Assembly: GCA_002307315.1 (NCBI GenBank)
Contig: DBTZ01000035.1
Span: forward strand, 1,317 to 6,462
Source of the DNA: Alphaproteobacteria bacterium UBA1303
GTDB taxonomy: Bacteria > Pseudomonadota > Alphaproteobacteria > Micropepsales > Micropepsaceae
Direction of reading: 5' to 3'
DNA: 5,146 bases
Shown: positions 1 through 4,418 of the stretch, piece after piece
Layout of the letters: the number at the start of each line of letters is the position of its first letter
Numbering within the stretch: the first letter of the stretch is position 1
The notes under the pieces: generated by a model
The model's input: only the letters and a program-made list of their open reading frames with translations
What the model was told of the DNA's origin: nothing
Databases searched by the model: none
Translations under genes and position numbers: made by a program

Positions 1-1077
1 GATCGCATCGTCTTCCATGTTGACGACGATGTTACCGTCCTTGGCTTTGCACAGTTCTTCGGTAAGGCGCAGCAGGTTGGTGGCGTAGAGCGTCGAGGAC
101 TGCTTGGCCAGGCGCGAGGCCAGATCGGTGTAGCCGACGATGGTTACGCCGTGCTTGACCACCGCCTTGCCCGCCTCGGTCAGTTCGCAGTTGCCGCCGC
201 GTTCGGCCGCCATGTCGACGATTACCGAACCGGGCTTCATCGACTGCACCATCTCGGCGGTAATCAGCCGTGGGGCGGGTCTGCCGGGAATCAGGGCCGT
301 GGTGATGATGATGTCGACGTCCTTGGCCTGCTTGGCGTACATTTCGCGCTGGGCCTTCTGGAAGCCCTCGCTCATCACCTTGGCATAGCCGCCGCCGCCC
401 GAACCTTCTTCCTGATAATCGACGGGAACGAACTCGGCCCCCATCGACTTGACCTGATCGGCGACTTCCGCACGGGTGTCGTTGGCCCGCACGATGGCGC
501 CCAGGCCCACCGCGGTGCCGATGGCGGCAAGGCCGGCGACGCCAGCGCCGGCGATGAACACCTTGGCGGGAGGAATCTTGCCCGCCGCAGTGATCTGGCC
601 GTTGAAGTAGCGGCCGAAGACGTTGGCCGCCTCGATCACCGCGCGATAGCCGCTGATGCCCGACATTGAGGTCAGCGCGTCCATCTTCTGCGCCCGCGAC
701 AACAGCCGCGGCACCGCATCCATCGCCAACACCGTGACCTTCTTGGCGGCCAGCGCCTTCATCAGCTCGGGGTTCTGCGCCGGCCAGATGAAATCGATCA
801 GCGTCTGGCCCGCGTGCATCAGGGCCACTTCCGCCTCGGTCGGCGGGTTCACCTTGAAGACGACGTCCGACGAAGACCACAACTCGGCGGCTGTTTTGGC
901 AATTTTCGCCCCGACCGCCTCATAGGCGTCGTCGTAAAAGCTGGCACCGAAGCCGGCACCGCTTTCGACCGTTACTGAAAAGCCCAGCTTGATCAGCTTG
1001 GCCACGACATCCGGCACGGTCGCTACGCGCTTCTCGCCGGAAAAAGTCTCTTTCGGAATTCCGATGGTCAGTGGCAT
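1..1077 (-). CDS. pntA: Proton-translocating NAD(P) transhydrogenase subunit alpha (partial, 3' end outside window)
   Basis: The enzyme is an inner-membrane transhydrogenase that reduces NADP+ with NADH, driven by the proton gradient. This subunit carries the cytoplasmic NAD(H)-binding domain I. The first 359 residues are visible. They begin MPLTIGIPKET and contain the FIWPAQNPELM block (~96-106), the SRAQKMD segment (127-133), a Rossmann glycine motif GAGVAG at 177-182 with the NDTR acidic strand end at 199-202, TTALIPGRPAP (259-269) and KPGSVIVDMAAERGGN (281-296). The wording is closer to the long E. coli-type alpha subunit (~510 residues, with C-terminal membrane helices) than to the short Rhodospirillum rubrum PntAA, so the missing part probably carries membrane segments. 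The start at 1077 matches family N-termini. An in-frame ATG at 1104 would add nine residues (MNTNQKCET), and neither start has a strong Shine-Dalgarno. It lies 79 bp downstream of the small oxidase-IV-like gene on the same strand, so co-transcription is likely. Confidence 0.96.
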   Translation of the reverse strand, partial: MPLTIGIPKETFSGEKRVATVPDVVAKLIKLGFSVTVESGAGFGASFYDDAYEAVGAKIAKTAAELWSSSDVVFKVNPPTEAEVALMHAGQTLIDFIWPAQNPELMKALAAKKVTVLAMDAVPRLLSRAQKMDALTSMSGISGYRAVIEAANVFGRYFNGQITAAGKIPPAKVFIAGAGVAGLAAIGTAVGLGAIVRANDTRAEVADQVKSMGAEFVPVDYQEEGSGGGGYAKVMSEGFQKAQREMYAKQAKDVDIIITTALIPGRPAPRLITAEMVQSMKPGSVIVDMAAERGGNCELTEAGKAVVKHGVTIVGYTDLASRLAKQSSTLYATNLLRLTEELCKAKDGNIVVNMEDDAI

Positions 1078-1156
1078 GGTTTCACACTTCTGGTTGGTGT
1101 TCATCTGGTAGCGGGCAAGCCCGCCGGAAGCGATTGGGAAACTTCGACAAGGACCG

Positions 1157-1306
1157 TCAACCGCGCAAAGCCAGAACGACGAGCGTAAGAACCACCAAAC
1201 CGGCCCCCGAGCCCGCCCACCGAAGAAACCCGGTGAACGCCCGCCACGTACGAAGCTGTTCGCTGATGTCCATGCCGCCCGTTATTTCGCCCGTATCACC
1301 CTGCAC
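1157..1306 (-). CDS. Small aa3-type cytochrome c oxidase subunit IV-like membrane protein
   Basis: A 49-residue reading frame that starts with GTG and ends in TGA. The N-terminal tail (MQGDTGEITGG) leads into MDISEQLRTWRAFTGFLRW, followed by one hydrophobic segment at about residues 30-48 (AGLVVLTLVVLALRG) that ends the protein. A short soluble tail, the G-(S/G)-MDI-x-E-x-x-(R/K)-T-(F/W)-x-x-F block and one C-terminal helix are the layout of bacterial aa3 oxidase subunit IV proteins (PF07835-type). These are single-helix peptides that accompany the oxidase. The GTG start is chosen because family members have this acidic tail and because purine-rich GAAGTGAG lies just upstream (1310-1317). The ATG at 1273 would give a 38-residue form. 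It sits directly upstream of pntA on the same strand. To my knowledge such small genes often precede pntA in alphaproteobacteria, so the gene may have been copied or moved away from the oxidase operon. The family call rests on motif memory, without a search. Confidence 0.8.
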   Translation of the reverse strand: MQGDTGEITGGMDISEQLRTWRAFTGFLRWAGSGAGLVVLTLVVLALRG

Positions 1307-1403
1307 GGTCTCACTTCACCCATAATGCCGGCGCGGGCATATCGCAAAGATTTCGCTTCCGCAATGCGGCCGAAGACGCCTTGATCGCCGATCCCTGGGG
1401 AAA

Positions 1404-1417
1404 AACCGGTAACCGGT
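1404..1417. promoter_or_regulatory. Tandem AACCGGT repeat / ACCGGT-A-ACCGGT inverted repeat, possible operator
   Basis: Two exact adjacent copies of AACCGGT. Because ACCGGT is its own reverse complement, the unit is also a perfect 13-bp inverted repeat (1405-1417) around A1411. It lies about 100 bp upstream of the GTG of the oxidase-IV-like gene, beside the AT-rich promoter zone. This geometry suits binding of a dimeric repressor or activator. The binding protein is unknown and the role is inferred. Confidence 0.35.
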
Positions 1418-1439
1418 GACAAAATGTTGCATTTCAATG

Positions 1440-1470
1440 ATTATCACAAATTGCAGCTTTTGTTACTCAA
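1440..1470 (-). promoter_or_regulatory. Candidate promoter for the oxidase-IV-like/pntA genes
   Basis: Read on the minus strand, TGTGATAAT (1448 down to 1440) resembles an extended -10 element (TGnTATAAT with one change). TTGAGT (1470 down to 1465) is a -35-like hexamer, but the spacer is 19 bp, longer than the ideal 17. Transcription would begin near 1433, leaving a leader of about 125 nt that contains the tandem AACCGGT repeat. The call is by eye in an AT-rich patch, so the chance of a coincidental match is real. Confidence 0.3.
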
Positions 1471-1759
1471 TATTTCAAAATCGTGCGGCGCCCCCATATG
1501 TGCGCCGATTCGTCGAGATTCTTTCGCACCTGCAGCAGTACGGCCGTGCGAGATCAAGCCTACCACGCCCTCCAACGGCCAACATCGCGCCGGCCGTCCG
1601 CGCAGCCATGCCGTTTCGGCGGCAAAACGTTACCGATAGGTTACGCCCCACACTTCGCCTTTACCGCGCGTTCACCATGCCAAGAGACATACTGTGCCAC
1701 GAAAGGACATGTCTTAAACGGGTCTTTACCGCCGCCGTGCATTCTCGTTTCAGCACAAC

Positions 1760-1764
1760 GAAGG
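1760..1764 (+). promoter_or_regulatory. Ribosome binding site of the response regulator
   Basis: GAAGG ends 7 nt before the ATG at 1772, a normal Shine-Dalgarno spacing. It supports that start, which also places the receiver-domain strand (TVLIVDDD) directly at the N-terminus, as is usual in the family. Confidence 0.75.
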
Positions 1765-1771
1765 CACCCCG

Positions 1772-3283
1772 ATGGCTCAGACCGTTCTTATCGTCGACGA
1801 CGATCCCGTACAGCGCAGGCTTCTCGAAGCGTCGATCGGGCGTTCCGGCATGACCGTGATCACCGCCCCCGGCGGCGGCCCGGCGCTGGAATTGATCGAC
1901 GGGCCGCGCGGCGATTCCATCGCGGTGGTGCTGCTCGATCTCATCATGCCGGACATGGGCGGGTTGGAAGTACTGGCCAAGCTCCGCCCCAATCATCCCG
2001 ACCTGCCGGTGATCGTCCTGACCGCCAAGGGCGGCATCGATTCGGCGGTCGAGGCGATGCGCGCCGGCGCCAACGATTTTCTGGTCAAGCCGGCCAGCCC
2101 GGAACGCATCGCAGTGTCGATTCGCAACCAGATGAAGATCGGCACCTTGGCGGGCGAAGTCACCCGACTCAAGAAGAAGACCGAGAACCGCTTAAGCTTC
2201 ACCGATCTGGTCGGTTCCTCGTCGGCCATGCGCCAAGTATTCCGCCTCGGCGAGCGGGCGGCGCAATCGACCATTCCGATCCTGATCGAAGGCGAATCGG
2301 GCACCGGCAAGGAACTGATCGCCCGCGCCATTCAAGGATCATCGGATCGCGCCGGCAAACCGTTCGTCACGGTCAATTGCGGCGCCATCCCCGAAAACCT
2401 GATCGAATCCATTTTGTTCGGCCACGAAAAAGGCTCGTTCACCGGCGCCTCCGAACGGCATCTCGGCAAATTCCAGGAAGCCGACGGCGGCACGCTGTTC
2501 CTCGACGAAATCGGCGAACTTCGGCTCGACATGCAGGTGAAGATGTTGCGGGCGCTGCAGGAAAACGAGGTCGACCCGGTCGGCGCCAAGCGCCCGGTGA
2601 AGGTCGATGTGCGCATCATCTCGGCCACCAACCGCGATCTTTCCGAACTGACCGGCGAAGGCCGCTTCCGCGAAGACCTTTACTACCGGCTCAACGTGTT
2701 TCCGATTCTGGTGCCGCCCTTGCGCGACCGCGCCGGCGACGTGCCGGCGCTGGCCCAGCATTTCATCGGCCGCTTCGCCGCCGAGGAGCACAAGGCGGTT
2801 TCCGGCATGACGCCCGAGGCCGCCCGGCTGATCGAGCGCTACGACTGGCCGGGCAATGTGCGCCAGTTGGAGAACACCATCTTCCGCGCCGTCGTCCTAT
2901 GCGACGGCACCATGCTCGACGTATGCGACTTTCCGCAGATCGCCGGCGCGCTGGGCGTTGCGTCCGCAACCCGCAGCACGGCCCCGGAAAACACCGACGG
3001 CGCACGCATGGGCATCGCCGCGCCGATTTCGCCCTATGCCCTGTCGACCACCGACGCGGCCGGCCATATGCGCAAGTTCGAGGATATGGAAAGGGACATC
3101 ATCCGCCTCGCCATCGCCCGCTACGACGGCCATATGTCGGAAGTGGCGCGCCGCCTCGCCATCGGCCGCTCGACGCTCTACCGCAAGCTCAAGGAATACG
3201 GATTGGAAGAACCGGAGGAAACGCCGGTGACTGCCGAGCCCGATGCGCCGGAAAGCGACGAACCGATCAAGGCGGCGGGATAA
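1772..3283 (+). CDS. NtrC-family sigma-54-dependent response regulator
   Basis: A complete 503-residue cytoplasmic transcription activator. Receiver domain ~1-120: acidic pocket DDD (9-11), phospho-acceptor Asp56 in LLDLIMPD, Thr84 and Lys106 (LVKPAS). AAA+ domain ~144-392: Walker A GESGTGKE (174-181), sigma-54-contacting loop GSFTGA (221-226), Walker B TLFLDEIGEL with D245/E246, the GRFREDLYYRLNVF arginine-finger region (297-310) and sensor II WPGNVRQLEN (359-368). A low-complexity Ala/Ser/Pro linker (~393-430) leads to a Fis-type helix-turn-helix (~442-478, VARRLAIGRSTLYRKLKEYG). A Glu/Pro-rich tail follows. All catalytic residues are present, so it should be able to activate sigma-54 promoters after Asp56 phosphorylation. 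The loop reads GSFTGA where the consensus is GAFTGA; Ala-to-Ser at this place occurs naturally. No histidine kinase is adjacent, so it is an orphan within this window. The receiver start (TVLIVDDDPVQRRLLEA) recalls Caulobacter TacA-like regulators, but I cannot assign orthology. Confidence 0.96.
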   Translation: MAQTVLIVDDDPVQRRLLEASIGRSGMTVITAPGGGPALELIDGPRGDSIAVVLLDLIMPDMGGLEVLAKLRPNHPDLPVIVLTAKGGIDSAVEAMRAGANDFLVKPASPERIAVSIRNQMKIGTLAGEVTRLKKKTENRLSFTDLVGSSSAMRQVFRLGERAAQSTIPILIEGESGTGKELIARAIQGSSDRAGKPFVTVNCGAIPENLIESILFGHEKGSFTGASERHLGKFQEADGGTLFLDEIGELRLDMQVKMLRALQENEVDPVGAKRPVKVDVRIISATNRDLSELTGEGRFREDLYYRLNVFPILVPPLRDRAGDVPALAQHFIGRFAAEEHKAVSGMTPEAARLIERYDWPGNVRQLENTIFRAVVLCDGTMLDVCDFPQIAGALGVASATRSTAPENTDGARMGIAAPISPYALSTTDAAGHMRKFEDMERDIIRLAIARYDGHMSEVARRLAIGRSTLYRKLKEYGLEEPEETPVTAEPDAPESDEPIKAAG

Positions 3284-3320
3284 CCCGCCGGCATCATCCC
3301 CGTCCCCTCGCTCCGCTACG

Positions 3321-3334
3321 CGGCCGTTCGGCCG
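3321..3334. terminator. Short GC hairpin between convergent genes, possible weak terminator
   Basis: CGGCCG-TT-CGGCCG (or CGGCC with a GTTC loop) lies in the 63-bp gap between the convergent stops of the response regulator (3283) and gapR (3347). Flanking CGTCCC (3301-3306) and GGGAACG (3334-3340) could extend pairing imperfectly. No T-tract follows on either strand, so intrinsic termination is unproven; the position is the main support. Confidence 0.3.
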
Positions 3335-3346
3335 GGAACGAAAGTG

Positions 3347-3589
3347 TCAGCGCATATCCATCGCGGTCAGATAAAGGTCGAGGATGGCTTCCTGCTCCTG
3401 GAAGTCGGCCTTGTCGAGTTTCCGCATCCGCACCACCTGGCGCATGATCTTGACGTCGAAACCGGTGCCCTTGGCCTCGGAATAGACCTCGCGGATGTCG
3501 GCGGACAGCGCGGCGCGCTCCTCCTCCAGCCGCTCGATGCGCTCGATGAAGGACTTCAACTGTTCTTTGGCAAAAGCGGCCTTGGCCAT
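3347..3589 (-). CDS. gapR: GapR-like nucleoid-associated protein (DUF2312/UPF0335)
   Basis: An 80-residue protein matching the GapR/DUF2312 family throughout. It has an N-terminal coiled-coil helix (EQLKSFIERIERLEEERAAL, ~9-28), the hallmark block IREVYSEAKGTGFDVKIMRQ (32-51), a basic stretch VVRMRKLDK (52-60) and a C-terminal helix EQEAILDLYLTAMD (65-78). In Caulobacter, GapR encircles AT-rich, overtwisted DNA ahead of replication and transcription and stimulates type II topoisomerases; it is essential or important for the cell cycle there. The length is close to the ~89-residue Caulobacter protein. The start at 3589 is chosen over ATGs at 3595 and 3685. AGGTGG (3597-3602) sits 7 nt from it but only one base from 3595, and the 3685 extension has no family similarity. 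The gene converges with the response regulator and is divergent from the DUF1036 gene. Confidence 0.93.
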   Translation of the reverse strand: MAKAAFAKEQLKSFIERIERLEEERAALSADIREVYSEAKGTGFDVKIMRQVVRMRKLDKADFQEQEAILDLYLTAMDMR

Positions 3590-3596
3590 CGTCATT

Positions 3597-3602
3597 CCAC
3601 CT
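3597..3602 (-). promoter_or_regulatory. Ribosome binding site of gapR (AGGTGG)
   Basis: A strong Shine-Dalgarno 7 nt before the ATG at 3589, which decides the start. A second GGTGGAA copy lies 15 nt further upstream (3610-3616), duplicating the element, with no start codon at a useful distance from it. Confidence 0.75.
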
Positions 3603-3780
3603 GTTGTCGTTCCACCGTCACGTTTCGCCGCCTTAAGGGCTTTCGGGGAAAGTGGAAACCGGCTTTCCGCCCGAAATCGCGACAAAACCGAGAGTCGGCG
3701 AGGGCGGATGACTTACGGCGGCATCATCGGCAACGCAAGTCCGCCGACCCTTGATGAATTGTGAATCTTTGGTCGAATTT

Positions 3781-3832
3781 CCGCCCTATTGGCGCCTTGC
3801 TCACATGGGCATGTTGCCCAAAGGTCGGGCGG
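3781..3832. repeat. Nested inverted repeat (outer CCGCCC/GGGCGG, inner TGGGCA/TGCCCA)
   Basis: The outer arms at 3781-3786 and 3827-3832 are exact reverse complements. Inside, TGGGCA (3806-3811) and TGCCCA (3815-3820) form a six-bp stem with a TGT loop, and GGCGCC (3791-3796) is a further self-complementary hexamer. CTTTGG (3767-3772) can pair with CCAAAG (3818-3823), giving an alternative fold. No T-tract follows, so a terminator is not indicated. It could be a structured leader of a gapR transcript or an operator. Confidence 0.4.
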
Positions 3833-3854
3833 TGTATGGTATTTGCCGCAGGCA

Positions 3855-3880
3855 GAATCGAATCATTCGAGTCGTTAACG
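3855..3880. promoter_or_regulatory. Operator-like palindrome with GANTC ends plus CGTTAACG
   Basis: Arms 3855-3863 and 3865-3873 are reverse complements around C3864 with one mismatch; the inner 13 bp (TCGAAT-C-ATTCGA) is perfect. The outer ends are GAATC (3855-3859) and GAGTC (3869-3873), both matching GANTC, the CcrM methylation motif of alphaproteobacteria. The palindrome CGTTAACG (3873-3880) adjoins. The location, about 95-120 bp before the DUF1036 start and upstream of gapR, suits a shared regulatory site. The protein bound is unknown. Confidence 0.4.
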
Positions 3881-3921
3881 GAACATCACCATAAAAATGC
3901 GATCATTTGTGCATAAAGTGC

Positions 3922-3940
3922 ATTATCTAGCGCGTTGACA
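3922..3940. promoter_or_regulatory. Back-to-back promoter-like elements for gapR and DUF1036
   Basis: On the plus strand TTGACA (3935-3940) is a perfect -35 hexamer. A 17-bp spacer leads only to a poor -10 (CATCAC, 3958-3963), which would put transcription start within a few bases of the DUF1036 ATG. On the minus strand GATAAT (3927 down to 3922) is a good -10, with a poor -35 (GAAACA, 3950 down to 3945). Its transcript would give gapR a leader of over 300 nt. Two GTGCAT copies (3909-3914 and 3918-3923) abut these elements. All assignments are by eye. Confidence 0.3.
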
Positions 3941-3975
3941 GTTTTGTTTCCTTCGATCATCACCACATCGAACAC

Positions 3976-4371
3976 ATGCGTCCGACCGCCGCCGTGCTGA
4001 TTGTCCTGTTGATGGCCCTGGAACCTGCCCAGGCGGGGCTGGAGGTTTGCAACAAGGCCGACGTGCCGGCAAGAGTGGCGTTGGGCCGTTTCGACGGCAC
4101 GGCGTGGAGAAGCAGCGGCTGGTGGGTGATCGAACCTCGCGCGTGCAAATTGTTGCTCTCCGGCCCGCTCGACGCACGGTACTATTATCTCTACGGCACC
4201 GACGGCGGCGCGGGCACCTGGAGCGGCGATACCTTCTTCTGTACGCAGGAAGGCAAGTCGTTCGACATCCCCGGCCGCAACCGCTGTGCGGCACGGAATT
4301 ACGATCGCAAAGGATTCTTCGTGATCGACACAGGGAACGAACCGAACTGGAAACAGACGCTTTCGAATTAA
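3976..4371 (+). CDS. Exported DUF1036 family protein
   Basis: A 131-residue protein of unknown function. A classical signal peptide is visible: a short basic start (MRP), a hydrophobic core (AAVLIVLLMAL, 5-15) and a PAQA cleavage site after residue 20, giving a mature protein of about 111 residues in the periplasm or outside. The mature part matches DUF1036 in layout: LEVCNK (22-27), the aromatic-rich GWW (48-50), LLLSGPLDARYYYLYG (59-74), FFCTQ (87-91), a Cys in RNRC (101-104) and RKGFFVIDTG (111-120). Four cysteines (25, 57, 89, 104) could form two disulfides in the periplasm. There is no recognisable Shine-Dalgarno before the ATG, so the transcript may be leaderless or weakly translated; the signal peptide supports this start. 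It lies 47 bp upstream of pyruvate kinase on the same strand, a pairing I know from other alphaproteobacteria, so they may share a transcript. No function should be inferred from that alone. Confidence 0.9.
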   Translation: MRPTAAVLIVLLMALEPAQAGLEVCNKADVPARVALGRFDGTAWRSSGWWVIEPRACKLLLSGPLDARYYYLYGTDGGAGTWSGDTFFCTQEGKSFDIPGRNRCAARNYDRKGFFVIDTGNEPNWKQTLSN

Positions 4372-4378
4372 CGCCAAC

Positions 4379-4394
4379 CGGCCGGCATCGGCCG
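4379..4394 (+). repeat. GC hairpin CGGCCG-GCAT-CGGCCG in the DUF1036-pyk gap
   Basis: A six-bp stem with a four-nt loop begins 7 nt after the DUF1036 stop and ends 24 nt before the pyruvate kinase start. CCAA (4374-4377) and TTGG (4403-4406) could add outer pairing. No T-tract follows, so it is more likely a transcript-stabilising or partial-termination structure than a full terminator. A role is not demonstrated. Confidence 0.35.
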
Positions 4395-4418
4395 ACCAAC
4401 CATTGGATTTGAAGCACC

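Larger units (their letters stand above)
1307..1771. other. Divergent intergenic region (465 bp) without a convincing gene
   Basis: The region separates the minus-strand oxidase-IV-like/pntA genes from the plus-strand response regulator. Short open frames cross it, for example a 71-codon plus frame from 1424, but none has family-like composition or conserved motifs, and I do not call them. The stretch about 1400-1490 is markedly AT-rich against its surroundings and is the probable promoter zone. It holds a tandem AACCGGT repeat, a TGATTATCA palindrome (1438-1446) and a minus-strand extended -10-like element. The part from 1495 to 1771 is GC-rich and holds two GATTC sites (1507 and 1517), two direct GTTAC copies (about 1629-1644) and a pair of inverted AGACAT arms (1685-1690 and 1709-1714). 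No tRNA or obvious riboswitch was recognised. Confidence 0.6.
3590..3975. other. Divergent intergenic region (386 bp) rich in inverted repeats, no gene called
   Basis: The region lies between the divergent gapR and DUF1036 genes. The half near gapR (about 3610-3740) is GC-rich and featureless apart from the duplicated GGTGGAA. From about 3740 to 3975 AT content rises, and the sequence holds a nested inverted repeat (3781-3832), a near-perfect 19-bp palindrome with GANTC at both ends (3855-3873), CGTTAACG (3873-3880), two GTGCAT direct repeats (3909-3923) and opposing promoter-like hexamers. Open frames that cross it, such as the N-terminal extension of gapR or plus-strand frames antisense to gapR, have no family support. 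A small RNA cannot be excluded but nothing specific points to one. Confidence 0.6.

Noticed and set aside
32..880. A 282-codon minus-strand open frame within pntA
   Set aside because: Low-complexity Gly/Arg-rich translation in a shifted frame of a clearly conserved pntA; typical GC-rich shadow.
1427..1455. Two TTGCA copies read as sigma-54 -12 elements
   Set aside because: Neither has a GG-containing -24 element at the right spacing.
1424..1639. A 71-codon plus-strand frame in the divergent intergenic region
   Set aside because: Starts in the AT-rich promoter zone, lacks a ribosome site, and its Pro/Arg/Ala-rich later part looks like non-coding GC-rich DNA.
1761..1774. GG-N10-GC spacing (GGCACCCCGATGGC) resembling a sigma-54 -24/-12 promoter
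   Set aside because: It overlaps the start codon of the response regulator and lacks the TTGC part of the -12 element; coincidence.
1483..3447. A 654-codon plus-strand open frame covering the response regulator
   Set aside because: It is the +1-shifted shadow of the response regulator frame: very Arg-rich, no domains, and it overlaps a gene with complete receiver, AAA+ and Fis motifs.
3595..3685. Longer gapR starts at 3685 and 3595
   Set aside because: The 32-residue extension is unlike any GapR N-terminus, and AGGTGG is correctly spaced only for 3589.
3344..3754. Plus-strand open frame antisense to gapR and running into the intergenic region
   Set aside because: No family resemblance; its reading frame exists because gapR on the other strand is codon-biased.
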